64,000 nt of DNA, taken from Toxonevra muliebris (Eukaryota > Arthropoda > Insecta > Diptera > Pallopteridae). Numbering within the stretch: position 1 is the stretch's first letter; each line of letters begins with the position of its first letter. The position numbers and the translations under genes were made by a program. The notes beneath the pieces are model-generated. The model was not told where the DNA came from. It saw only the letters and a list, made by a program, of their open reading frames with translations, and searched no databases. The stretch is from contig OY829326.1 in NCBI GenBank assembly GCA_963691655.1, positions 20,138,878 to 20,202,877 of the forward strand, given 5' to 3'. Shown in pieces: positions 36,601-48,560 of the stretch.

Positions 36601-37691
36601 ACATGGTTTAGAATGTGTGTAGATAATTTTATTGTTGATTTCCTTTTTTTTCTCCTCGAAATTTAATTATTTTTATTGAAAAAGGATCTTGCTTGTTATT
36701 GTTTGCCTTTTAAATATAATAATGTTTTCATAATTAAACAACATTTTAAGCTTAAAGCGAACTTGTCACTTGCCTATGACAGTTTTTGCGGAAGTTTCAA
36801 TTTAATTTGAGATGTCAATTTAAATGACAGTAAATTATCTTAAATAAAGAGTAAATTATCTTAATTAAGTGAAATTTTTTATATTCGTTTTTACTCTCTA
36901 TGCTAAATAAAATGTATTTAAGTAAAAATAACAAAATCAATCACATATTATTAAATTACTGCAATATTGATGCTTGGTTGCTTTAAATGGGAGCGCTATT
37001 TATCTGGAGGGAATTAAGTAATTAGTAGGATAAAAAATTCGAAAAAAAAAATTGATTGCATATTTTCAAAGTATACACTTTCAATATTCATCAAGATCGG
37101 TGCACTAGAACTTAAGTTAAAGCCATTTATAGTGCACTACCTCTGAAGTTTTAAACGAATTATCTCGGAATTGTGTGTTTTTTTTTTAGTGTCGTTGCGG
37201 TGATCGCGAACTCTCGAAAGCCAATTTACCGATTAATCTGAAATTTTGAGGGGCTGTTCCAAATTAGAATATTTATATTATTTCATTTCTCCGGCCAGAA
37301 ACTCAGTTTTTGGAACATCAAAAATCATCACTACTTACGTAAAATTTTGTTTTTTTTCAGAAACTCTTCCTTCATGACCAAGGTAATAACATATACTAAT
37401 GTGCTTTTTGTTTATTTCAGTTGAGCTGTTCCTGATATCATGGTCACCCCAAACAATAGAAGAAAAGCGATTCGGGGCTAGGGCCGTAGTTTCCACAATT
37501 TTCTAAATTTTGCTATTTGATTTCGGTTAAATAAAATTAAGATTTCATACCCGAAAATAATAAATATTAATTTTTCCAAGCTCAAACGTATAAAACTCTT
37601 TAAAATGATTTTATGGGTTTAATGAAGCTTTGTAGATCTCCAGGTTTAGCCTTCGATAAGTATTTCAGGCGTTCCAAGAGGATTAGACAAA
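30666..37691. other. Long non-coding stretch
   Basis: Simple repeats: GTAT run near 33463-33485, poly-T near 33669-33690, CAG/CAA clusters at 35085-35130, 35320-35390 and 35515-35560, CA run near 35609-35620. Reading frames over these are repeat-derived. A 33050-33100 TTAACTTAAACTTAAG strip may be a decayed MITE. No gene supported. Confidence 0.4.
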
Positions 37692-37703
37692 TGTGTGAGG
37701 TAG

Positions 37704-38015
37704 GTTAGGTTAGGTTGGAGTGGCTGTCGAGAGACACACTTAGGCCTGAACGGCCCATTGTGATACCACATAGTTGGACCTACAGTTTAACGCCGATTCC
37801 GAACGGCGGTGTGGCAATTTTTTTATCGGCTTGGTGGTTTTGCCATTACCAACCAATGTGTGTACTTGTACACTATCTTATAATTCTCATACACTTCATA
37901 TTGATAGTGAATATAAGAAAGTAATGAAAATTAACCACCAGACGAAGACGGGAATCGAACCCGAACCTCCCAGATGAAAGTCTAGTGCACTATCCACTAG
38001 GCTATCGAGGTCGTC
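37704..38015 (-). mobile_element. tRNA-derived SINE with LINE-like tail and 12-bp target duplication
   Basis: TGTGTGAGGTAG flanks it at 37692-37703 and 38016-38027. Read on the minus strand it starts with a tRNA-like head: A box TAGCCTAGTGG (38004-37994) and B box GGTTCGATTCC (37961-37951), correctly spaced. The acceptor stem does not pair in register, so it is not a working tRNA. Its 3' part contains ATCACAATGGGCC and ends in CCAACCTAACCTAA pentamers, like the LINE end at 63340-63415. This implies mobilisation by that LINE family. Confidence 0.88.
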
Positions 38016-38027
38016 TGTGTGAGGTAG

Positions 38028-38729
38028 CCACTCTGAACTATGCTGCTACCGGAGGCCTGCTTCTTTAAATTTCTATGGTGTCCCCTGGAAAGCTGAGCAA
38101 TCTAAATGAGGATAAAATAATAATTTTTTTAAAATTTTGGTTCTGATCCAACGGAATTGGAAGCCTCAGTGGGGCCACCCTGTCTAATTTGGCTTTAGAT
38201 CAACTATCTGATCCAGGGTAAGAGAATTCAAAAGGCATTTGCACTTAAATTTCACTTAATTTGATCACTTCGTCTGAGATTTTCTGGTTAAATATTTGGT
38301 TTATAACTGAGGACTGAGTGTTCTGCTTTCCGACTAATTGCTATTCCAACCAGGGGTCTATGTAAACCTGTAGAAAATCATTTCTTCATCTATATTGGAA
38401 AACTCACCTCCTACGGCAGCATGCACGTTGGATTTGGAGGTGCAGAATTCACGTACACATGTAAATAGATCATTTACAAAATAAATTTTTACGAACCATA
38501 TAAATCAATTACGAGATCCCAACACCTTTACAATAAAGCAAAAAGCACGATTAGGATTCTGGAATGTATGAACTTTAACAGGTTCTGGGAAGCTATATAT
38601 TTCATAGGAGATGAAAGAACATACGAAGAAGAGAAATTAAGATTTAAGGTCTCTAAAATTACTTTGGCAAAAAAGACGCCATCAAGCGCTTTTTCGCATA
38701 AGCTGTAAATCCTAAAAGAGAGGCTTAAG
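38028..38729. other. Non-coding stretch
   Basis: No gene or repeat recognised. Confidence 0.35.
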
Positions 38730-39262
38730 CCCCATTTAAAATGGAGGGAGGACGCGAGGCGATGTTCGAAAGTGTCTCGCCAACAATTTTTCATTCAATG
38801 TGTGCATCTACAAAGAAGCGAGGCGAGCTCTCGTCTCGCCAGTGAATTTCGAAAATTTGGAAAAAAGACGCGAGCGAGAAGCGATATTGATACAAGTATG
38901 AGTTGCCATATTACTGTGGAAATAAACTAATATATGTAGCATATTAGCAGAAAACTGAGGAAAAATGAAATGATCCTTAGTGTAGCAATTATTGGACTAA
39001 TAAATAATCTTTTTTATTGTAATTTCCTAAAAATAACTTCATTTTAAAACATATGCACTATTCTTGAAAAAAAAGATGGCCACTCTACATGAAGTAAAAT
39101 CATTTTAAATAGCTGTTTCATATTTCATTTAATTTCTTTTGTTGTTTTATTAATCACGTCTCGCTTCATTGTAAATTAAACAACGAGAATAGCGACGAGT
39201 GCTCTCGTTTCCGAAATTGGCATCGAAACTCGCCTCGTGTCTTCGCTCCATTGTAAATGGGG
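38730..39262. mobile_element. MITE with about 33-bp TIRs and clustered GAGNCG motifs
   Basis: Left end CCCCATTTAAAATGGAGGGA; right end complement of CCCCATTTACAATGGAGCGA, both followed by AC(G/A)CGAGGCGA. Inside are many CTCGC/GCGAG motifs (TCTCGCC, GCGAGCGAG, CTCGTCTCGCC). No target duplication found, so the superfamily is open (hAT or Harbinger-like). Confidence 0.7.
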
Positions 39263-39269
39263 TTTTATG

Positions 39270-40029
39270 TGAGTGCGGTTTCACAGTTTCTAGTTTAAAC
39301 TAAGTTTAAACTCATCATTGACTAAAAAACTGTCAATTTAGCTTGAAGTTTAAACGTCCAACATTGGACGTTTCAAATAAAAGTGTCTGTGAATCTAAAA
39401 AAAGAAGCAAAATGAGTTTTTCTGGTGAAGAGAACGTGAGTGATGTTGAAATGTACGAAATCTTAAATACTACAGTTTTAAGAAGACTTCTAACAATAAA
39501 ATTGTGGCCAAACCATTTTCATATATTTGGAGAGAAGGATTTTTATGAACTATTCCGTCTTACAAAGTCTCCTGCGCATAGAGTCCTGGAGCTTATTGTC
39601 CGGCATATAAGGAATCAATCAAATTGGTGTGGTATTGCATGTGCAAAAGAGTGTTCCATGTTTTCGACTTTTCTTCCGCACTTGCCCTTTTCGTTTGCTT
39701 GCTTCTCTACAACTTCTAGTAGGAAAGAAATCTCCGCGGATCTAAAATTAAAACTGCTTTTAATATTTTTTATCTTTGAAATCCATTTTTTAATTTTAGA
39801 CTTAAATTTTTTTCTGTCGACAAAAAAATGATCAGCTGTTAGAAATAAGCAAAAATATCGATAATTATTTGATATTTCTCGGTGTTGCCATACACAAAAA
39901 GCAATTACTGAGTTGAAATTAAACTCACACTGAAAAACTGATTCTATAGTTAAACGTAGATCAGAGTTAAGCGACGTTTAAGCAAACTTAGTTTAAACCG
40001 AGTTTAAACTCGCACTGAAAAACTGGCCC
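39270..40029 (+). mobile_element. Possible PIF/Harbinger-like remnant with transposase N-terminus
   Basis: Right end is the complement of GGGCCAGTTTTTCAGTGCGA followed by TTA. The left side has a matching AGTTTAAACTAAGTTTAAAC block but a poorer end. The plus-strand frame 39343-39831 (162 aa) includes KDFYELFRLTKSPAHRVLELIVRHI, which resembles the N-terminal region of Harbinger nucleases; the catalytic part is absent. The family call is tentative. Confidence 0.4.
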
Positions 40030-40032
40030 TTA

Positions 40033-42374
40033 GAGTATCGTACTGATGTCCTTATTCTAGCAAAGTCCAGCAATATATTTTTTCTTCATAATTCTTTGTA
40101 GAAATGAAGAATCCGAAGACTTTTTATATGATAGGCAATGGAAGTGATTGCAGTATATAATGCTTTTCGAACTCCATTTAGTTCTCGTTGGGAACATTAC
40201 ACTGAATCTCTTATGAAAGTTTCATTTCGGAACCATAGAAACTGCATAGCACGATACGCATGATTATACAAATAAATTTAAGTTCAAACGTTCGTCTTGA
40301 CAATTTCAAAGTTCACATAGAACAGTTAAATAGGAGCCTTTACAAAATAACGATGAAATACTTTCAAATCTGCATCTATAACATTTTGCCGCCAATTCAA
40401 CTACACAAGTTTTCTAAAAAAATCTTAAACAAAAAAGTAAGAAAATTGTGCGTATCTAGTTTTGTAAATTTGTGTGTAGCTGTCAACGTAGTATCACGTT
40501 TTATCGCTATGTTTAAGGACAACTGACACCATGCGGCAACACGTGACTACAAATTCAATACAAATCGCAAAAAAACAACAAGAAAATAAACAACCAACAG
40601 ACAGATAGCATGATTGAAGTAAGTACATAGGAGCCATGTTTTTTTTTCCTTTTAGTTGTATTTGTATCTGTACGCAAAGATCAGTCCAATTAAAAATAAT
40701 AAAGCATCTACACATGTCTACCTAAAAAGCTAAATAGAGAGGGGGGAGGAAGAGAGAGAGAGAAAAAACGATCACGTTTAAGTTAAAAGAAAAACTTGTG
40801 ACAATGCACGGTGGCAATAGTGGCACAATGTCACATTCTGTGGGTGACATGCTCGTAAATTGGCTTAGCTTCTGCTGCTGGAAGATTTGTGTGTGTAAGA
40901 CAATGGAGCTTAAAAAGCTCCATTGAGAGCGCATGAAGATTTACAGATACGCATTTAAGGTAATGAAGGTGAGTGAATGTTAACGTTAACAAATTCTTCG
41001 TAAAGAAAATGCTGTGGGAACTATGAATTTATTGAATTTAGGCTTTCCATAAGTTTTTCTCACCAAATCTTAAACATAAGCCCTGACGCTATTGTTATTG
41101 TTTGAATTGCAATAACTACTTTTACTACTTCACTTCTATTTTTCCAATCTTCATCTTTAAGAAATACAAAAACCAGTTTCTTTGCATTGTTTCATTTTCT
41201 AATTCTTTTGTTTTCGAAACGCATTTATTTGAATTTGGAATTTGAATATGTATATTGCCGCGCCGCTGAAATACTAGCGAAAATACTTAAAGCGGCATGA
41301 CGCATGCGCGCGCAAGGGTTGCAGGGTTGCTACTTTTTGTTAAGTTAAATTGAATTGCAAGCTGCGTTTATTTTTAAGGACGACGCCGCATTTGAAATCT
41401 TTTGAATTTGCAAAATTTCCCACGTTCACAACACACAAAGAACGAAATTTAAAAATTTCCCCTTATCATGCAGTCATTGACAGGAAAACTTTCATCAGCT
41501 GCAGTTTTTTTTTGGTTTTGGTTTTGGTTGATTTTCGTTTTTATTGAAATTCGCGCATTTTTGATTTTTGGTTTATGGTTTTTTATTATTTTTTTTTTTT
41601 TTGTGTTCAAAAAAGTCAATATGAATGTCATCAATGTGTGTCCTTGGCGCCATGTTACTTCTAACGGTTATTAATTTGGACATCTTGCCTAAATTTGTTT
41701 CTAGCAAAATGATCCTGCCACATGGTCTTTTCTTTTTTTTATTCATTTGAGGTTCAATTAAGGGTTGTGATTAATGATCTTTACTTAAACTTTGTTTATG
41801 TATGTGTGTTGAGAAATTTTTTATTCTGGTTTGCATTTTTGCTTTATTGACAACATTATGTCACTAGGGTAAATATTTGCATTATGCAATTTTTTACACT
41901 CTTCCTGGTTTTTTTTTTACAAGATTTTTTATTTCACTATTTCGTATATCGTTGTATAAATTTTGTAACTCTGATTCTGATTAATTCATCATAAGTATAT
42001 TTGTGTACATATGTATATGCGTGTGTATTTATGTTGTTAAGTGGTGTTGCTGCCTTTTTACAAAAGTTCCGCTTTTGTTCTTGAGGAAACCCACATGTCT
42101 GTCTTACATTTCTATAGAATCTTTGCTATTTTTGTTATTTAGGAGGCTGAACCGAAAGTCGGTTTTTTTTTGTTTTTGTTTTGTGATAATACACTGTGAA
42201 ATTGAATTTTTGAAGATTTTACTGTTGATTGTTTTTTATTGAAATTATATATTTCTTCTTTTGTGAATTTCAATTTAAGTTTCTTTTCTGTTTTTAATAT
42301 TTCCATGATGTGGAATCAGTTTTTTTTTTCAATAAAATATGTTTGAAAAACTTCTTATGCAAACTTATATATTA
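40033..42374. other. Non-coding stretch
   Basis: AG-rich run at 40738-40765. A local GC/CpG-rich strip at 41262-41335 (CGCGCCGCTG, GCATGCGCGCGCAAGG) stands out. Poly-T runs near 41505 and 41590. No gene supported. Confidence 0.4.
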
Positions 42375-42690
42375 CTAGCCCGAAAATACCAGGCGTTGCT
42401 AATTACGTTTTTCTAAACAAACTTTTACTATCATAGATGCAGATTTGTGAATTTGCAGTAACATTTTCTCTGGATCTGCCTCTTCTTTTCTTTACCTTTA
42501 GTGTAGGCATTACAATAAGAATAGATTATATAGATCTAGTCAGTCATAATTTGAACAATCCTGCTCGTTTTCTGTCCGGTGTTTGTGCAGTGCAACATGC
42601 CCTGACCAAATTTAGTAGTTATTCCTTAAATAGTTTTCAAGATATTTAGTTATAAATATTTTTATTGTATAGATGATACCCTGGCCTGAC
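42375..42690. repeat. Repeat S, copy 1
   Basis: Begins near CTAGCCCGAAAATACCAGGC. The block 42560-42685 (CTCGTTTTCTGTCC ... CCAAATTTAGT ... AAATAGTTT) recurs at 44070-44190, and a piece of it again near 44200-44230. Transposon family not identified. Confidence 0.5.
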
Positions 42691-43111
42691 GAGAAGGGGA
42701 TGGGTCGGGTGGGATTTCCTCCGGGCCCGGACTTCAATCCAAATCCTAAAATCCAGAAAATCTTTAACAAGCGTCTATGCGTCTGAAAATTGAATAACAA
42801 ACCATGCAAATTATTTATCGGGTTAATCATCTATCAATCATGAAGACATTTTGCAGACGGGTCCGGGTCCTATATTCCAAAAAGTTTTGTTATGCAGAAT
42901 AGTAAAAAAACTTTATGAATACAACGAATTTGCTCATGCCAGATTTGTTTGAAAAGCTCCAGAATATCGGGCTGAATTCAAGAGGTTTCATAAATATATC
43001 TGGCGACCAGCGTGAGTCGTTGATAAAAATTGAAATTATAATACCACGTTTTTAAAACGGACTAAAAAGTATAAAATAATTTCTCCTTGCCCCATACATA
43101 GATATTTAATG

Positions 43112-43946
43112 CAGGGCTTTGGTGCAGCCAAATTTTGGGGTTGCTCCGCTCCTGCTTCACTCCGATCTCTTAAGTATAGCTCCGACTCTGCTCCGTGCTC
43201 CGCTGCGAGCTCCAACTACATATAATTTTCTCAATAAAAATCATTCTTTTTTACTTTACTACCTTAATTTGCTAAAGCCCTGACACCCATTTTCCAAATT
43301 TTACAGGAAAAGCAAAACTTATTTTGATATTTGGAGTACTGCTTCCAGAATTTGTAATTTGAGCTGAAGGAAGAGATCGTAAATTTTCGGTGTATATCTT
43401 CAAACTTTTCTGTACAGATGAAAGTGAGCACGATAATCATAATCCACCAAAAACTCGATATTGAAAAATTTGAAGTTAGGTGGCCAATTCTGGAAAGTTC
43501 CGAAAATACTCTTTATTTCGCTCAAAACTCGACATGTTTACCATACGAAAAAATATAATGCTAAGTTGTACAACTATATCGTTTTGAAGGCTGCTGTCAT
43601 AGCAATAGAACCAGTTAAGATTGTGAATTTTTATTGCATATCGCATATATTGGTACGACTCAGCTTTAATCCCTTGCAATGAAATGTAATTAATCAATAA
43701 ATTGAATGAATTTATTTTAGCACTAATTCATTCTAATGGATTTGAACTCAGCAATGGAAAAACTTCATTGCCTGTAATTGTAATAATGGGCAAGTGTTCA
43801 AATATAATGTCAAGCAACAATAGTTGGAAAAATTAGGAATCGGAGCAGCGGAGCGGTTAAATTTTCATTGCTCCTGCTGCAGCTCTAGTTCCGGTCAAAA
43901 CAGTGTGCTCCACAGCTGCAGCTTTGCGCTCCCCTCCAAAGCCCTG
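43112..43946. mobile_element. Non-autonomous hAT element
   Basis: Starts CAGGGCTTTGG and ends CCAAAGCCCTG. Flanked by 8-bp near-identical targets ATTTAATG (43104) and ATTTATTG (43947). Sub-terminal GCTCC/GGAGC repeats lie at both ends (GCTCCGCTCC, GTGCTCCGCTGC; GGAGCAGCGGAGCGG). CAGGG termini plus an 8-bp target are hAT hallmarks; no transposase frame remains. Confidence 0.8.
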
Positions 43947-43983
43947 ATTTATTGTAGCATTTGTGGTGGGAAGAGATAAGGAC

Positions 43984-44230
43984 GGGGGGGGGGGGGGCGG
44001 TCCCAGAGGTTATCACCACCGAGCCCGAATTTTCTCTCGGCGGCCCTGGTGATACCATATCCAATTGATCAATTCAGCCCGTTTTCTGTCCAGTAATTGA
44101 GATTAAGAACTTGCATCCCTGCACCAAATTTAGTTGTTGTTTTTTAAATAGTTTCTAAAATATATTAAGTTTTAAATATTTTGTTTGTGTGGGAGGTACC
44201 ACGACCAATTGAACAATCTTGTCCAGGTAT
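43984..44230. repeat. Poly-G run and repeat S, copy 2
   Basis: A run of about 14 G near 43984, then CCGAGCCCGAATTTTCTC and the repeat S block. Confidence 0.5.
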
Positions 44231-44370
44231 GGTCTATTTTATGTACAGTTACCATAGAAATAATGTGTTAAATTTTTTTCTATTCCGTTCAATTCATTAG
44301 GACTTTACTTGGTACTTTACTTTACATAATTACAAACATTCAAAAACATTTTGTAGATACAGATAAAGGG

Positions 44371-44700
44371 TTTTTCAATAGCTATCATTGTCATTCTTCG
44401 ACATTTGTGTTCTGTCATAGTCACCATTTTACCATGGAACGCTACACCTTTCAATAACGCGTCGAAATGATTTAATTTTATTAAAAGAAAATTCGTGTTC
44501 TGTTCGCCAAACTTTTCGCCAGCTACGAATTATTTACGGCTGCAATGATCGGTCCGGTTCGGTGGCCAATCGCGCAATCCCTGTACTAAGCCAAAATGCT
44601 CTGTCAATCGAGAATATTGCTGCTGTTTCTGAAAATGTGACTGAACACCCAAACCTCTGGATTACTCTTTGCGCACAAGGAGTTGGTCTTTTTGTGACCA
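44371..44700 (+). mobile_element. 5' fragment of a Tc1/mariner-superfamily element
   Basis: From ATG at 44434, MERYTFQ, then after frame breaks RQTFRQLRIIYG and NALSIENIAAVSENV: the paired HTH region of an IS630-Tc1-mariner transposase. A GGGTTTTTCAATAG strip at 44370 may be its terminus. No catalytic part found. Confidence 0.55.
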
Positions 44701-47139
44701 TTAGTTAGATCCAGCTCGACTTATGAAATATATGAAGTTGCTGAGGTCATTTGAATGATATTATTTTTAAAACATAATGGTCATGTTTTATTTTGTATAG
44801 GTATCTACTAAAATAATTTTTTTTCATAATTTTTTGATTATTTTTTAAATCTTTTAGAAATTTTTGTTATTTATTTTTAAAATATTTCCATTCAAAGTAG
44901 CATTGTTTAAGATTTTGGGTTGTTACCTCCGAAAATGTTCACATTTTGACTTAAATGTATTACTTCCACTATTTCTTCCGAAGATCGTAAGTCTTCCCTT
45001 CTTTCAACCGGACATTTTTCCATTTTCCAGATATATTCTGTGTTATTTCTTCGTTCTTTTCAGGCTTACATAAGTTTCTTAATTTGTTGTTTTTATTTCC
45101 GACGTGACCTAATTTTTTCGACTTTTAGCGCCGAAATATGTGGGCCGGGGCTTTAAAAAAAACATCCAAGTAAATAAAGTTTCCTTGAAATGTCGCATAG
45201 TTTCTTCAATTTATTTATTCAAATGAATTTTACAAAACAAATTTGCGCTCACTCAAAAATTCAAATAAATGCTTTGCTCAATGCTTTTAAAATAAATAAA
45301 TTTAAAACATTAAGGAAATTTCCTTAAAATAAAATACTAAGGTAATAAATATTTCTTTCAAAAATATGAAATCACATTCTTTAAACAGTTGCCAAATTAT
45401 GTATCAACTACATTAAAACTAGAAAAAACAACAAAAACACAGTAGTTGCACATTAACAGGTCATAAACCTTTCGCGAGACAAACAACTTTATGAGCTAAA
45501 ATTTCATAGTTTCGAACAAAAACAGCAAAAAAAAAATCTAATCTCAAACTAAAATGACTGAAAATTTATACAAAATACTGTCAAATAAAAACAAAAGTTG
45601 CTATAAAAATAGCAAAAGACATAAATAAGTTTTATATGTAAAATGACACAAACGGTAACAAAAACTGCCAATGCCACAGCAAAAACAACAACAGCAGCGA
45701 CTGAAAAACAATAACTGAAAAACGCCCACAATACAATCACCAACTGACTGAAACATAGACGAGAGACAGGATAGACTTAGAGACTCTGGGTCTGCTGGCG
45801 GTAATGGCAAAAAACCAAATACTACAACACTCCAATACCAATACCAAAAAAAAAAAGGCAACAACAAAAATAATAACAAATCGTTGTTGAATTATAAAAT
45901 TCAAGTGAAAGAAACTCGTGCGGTTAAAATCGCGCGCGACTGTCGCACATGTGAACAACGCATGCGCACGATCGCTCGCGTTTTATGTCTCTACAACTAA
46001 AGTGATACTTTTATGAGCAATTTTATAAATCTTTAGGATTTTTTTTGCATTTTTATTTTGAGGTTTCGATAGATCTCTACATAAGTATTATCATAATACA
46101 ATGGCAATATAATATTTACTTAAATGCTTACAGCATCGAGATTGATGCCGAAATTGTTTGCAGCATAATTGAATTCCAGCAGCGGGCGTTTCTCGTGCTG
46201 CTGCTGCATGTATATATCGATGTGATATTTCGAGGCGTTTTTGGCATTTTGGTGTTTTATTTCTTCCCAGCAATAAAAAAAAAAAAAAAGGTTCGCGTTC
46301 GTTCGTTTGCTTGATCGATTTGTTCGATTAGTTTTCTGAACATGCAATCTTTACACTCTGAAATTCTCAAGTGCGACTGATACTCACTCAGGTTTATTGA
46401 GGTGAATTTTTTTTTTTTTTTGGAGTTTTGGTTTTTTCGCCGCCTTTTTTGTTCTTGTAGTATGTATGTAGTTGTTGATTTAATTTAGCTTGCAGGCTGA
46501 CACTTTTGTTGTTGTTGCATTCTGCAAAATTATATTATTGAAAATTTTGACAGATTTGTTGTTATGGCATGACATGCCCCTCTACCAACAAAAACAACAA
46601 AATATTGGCAATTAGTTATTGTCATTTTTGTTAAATGACTTTGTTATACTTAATGGAGTGTTTAAAAATTTGTTAATTAACTTATAAAATGAATTTTATA
46701 ACTTAATTAAAAATGTTTAATGTTGTGCAACTAATGTTGTTAAAAAGCATATTGCAGATTGAAGCTGATAGCATTAAGTTGTTAAAGTTTTTACTTGCTC
46801 AGATTTAGTTATGTGAAATCATAATTTATAAAACGAATTTGATTGGATCACCAGTTTTTCTTTGATCAATGATACTTTTTTTTGTGATTATAGAACCCGT
46901 TTATTTTCAAGATATTGAAATCTTAAAATGTAATCGGAGTTCAAGATAAATAAAACTGTAACTATATTAAAACTTGATTTTGCGGGTGAAAAAAAGGTCA
47001 CAATAAATTCCCTTTACTCGGTTCTATTCAACGCCAGCCGTTTGATTTCGTTTCACGTTTTGTTTGATTCGTTCTTTACAAAAACTTTCCAAGTCTGCTG
47101 AAGGCCACTGTTGCTATAGCTGTTACTCTATGTAGCTAA
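44701..47139. other. Non-coding stretch
   Basis: AT-rich. A CpG-rich strip at 45925-45985 (ATCGCGCGCGACTG, GCATGCGCACGATCGCTCGCG) resembles the one at 41262. CAG and poly-A/T runs elsewhere. No gene supported. Confidence 0.35.
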
Positions 47140-48560
47140 TAATTTTAATTTTAAGTTACTATGTAATAAATAAATAAATAAACTTTCCAAGTATTCATAG
47201 GTTGTGGTTGTTGTTGTAGCGACTGCTTCTACGTCGAAGATTGACAATCCTTGGCCAGGATTTCTCCTGGGTCGGTCCCGGGCCGTAGACCCGATTGTCC
47301 TGAGGACCTTTCCTTTCCTTTCCGCTGACTGCCTTGCAGGGTCTAATCGCCCAATCGGCTCTGATGATATCATTCACCTCAGCCAAGCTTCGCAATTCTC
47401 CTTTGCTGCCATCATTTAGTAAAGCAAAGTGCAGTCAGGCTCTCATGTCCCTGGTCTTTCCAACGCGAAATTAGGTTGTCCTCTTCTGATCGTTCTACCA
47501 CCGTGACTTGAATAAAATACATTCCTAGCCAAAGTGTTTTCTTCCATGTGTTTAATATGACCCAGGCAACGAGACAGCTGGATTAGTATACGCTTGTTTA
47601 TGCCAGAGTTGGCGTCCATCTACTCCACGCAAATTGAACTATAGATCTCTCATCATTGGTCGTCATCGTCCACGTCTCATCGTCATACATTAGGACGGAA
47701 AGGATGAGGGACTTATTGAGAGTTATGTTCATTCGTCGATATTGAGCCCGAAGTAGCATTTGCTGGCTAAAGTTATTTTTCGTTTGATCTCAAGGCTGAC
47801 ATTGTTGTTATTGTTAATGCTGGATCCCCGATATACAAAATAAATACTTGACCGATACACGAATAAAAGACGCCGTGCCTTTTTGAAGAATGCTGTGCTG
47901 ACTGCTCGCGCGTTGAGGCCATTGTTGTCAATGTCAACAGCATGACTCGATTGTAAAAGATAGTGCCGGAGATGTCAACGTTTCCAACTCGAATTATTTT
48001 TTCTAGCATAAGATTGAAGAAGTCTCACGATAATGAATCACCTTGTCTGAAACTTACCAGGCCGGAAGCCACACAATCAGTTTGTTGACGATGGTCTTCA
48101 GTGCGCTCGATATACCTTTGTTAGTGTTATTAAAAAAGCATATCCCAAGATAGTTGGCGTAATTCACAAGGTAGGCTGTTTCATGGCTTGGGCAGATTAC
48201 GCTAAAGTTCTAAACACTGGGCATGCTTTCAACCGATCATATTCTGCATAAGAGTTCATGCATGTGTTTTGTAAGCTCTTCGCCTCTGGTCTTAAGCAAC
48301 TCAGTAGGTAGGCCATCACCACCAGGCCTAATTTGTACTTTAGCGGAGCGATGACTCTTAAGACCTCGTCAAAAGCGATGTTAGTGATTGGGATTTCTGG
48401 AACAGTTTTCTCAGTGGCGGGACTATTGCCCTCATCGCCATTGAGCATATGCGAGAAGTGTTTGCCCCATAAACTCATCATACCCTGTATAATTGTCATC
48501 AGATTTCCGTCTTTGCCCTTGCAGGAGAAGAAATCACTTATATATTTCACAAGTTATGGG
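47140..48560 (-). mobile_element. LINE fragment with reverse transcriptase, dead
   Basis: Minus-strand pieces: LWGKHFSHMLNGDEGNSP, DEVLRVIAPLK near 48500-48330; EYDRLKACPVF and, after a frame change, VICPSHETAYLVNYANYLGICF near 48210-48110 (the RT start region before the palm). Then broken frames down to a TTTA-repeat tail near 47182-47165. Many stops. RT-bearing LINE; clade not assigned. Confidence 0.65.

Noticed and set aside
37704..37720. Insect-type telomere repeat (TTAGG)
   Set aside because: Only about three units, forming the tail of the SINE; similar tails end the LINEs.
37940..38016. tRNA gene with A and B boxes
   Set aside because: The acceptor stem does not pair in register, and the sequence is the head of an element with a 12-bp target duplication.
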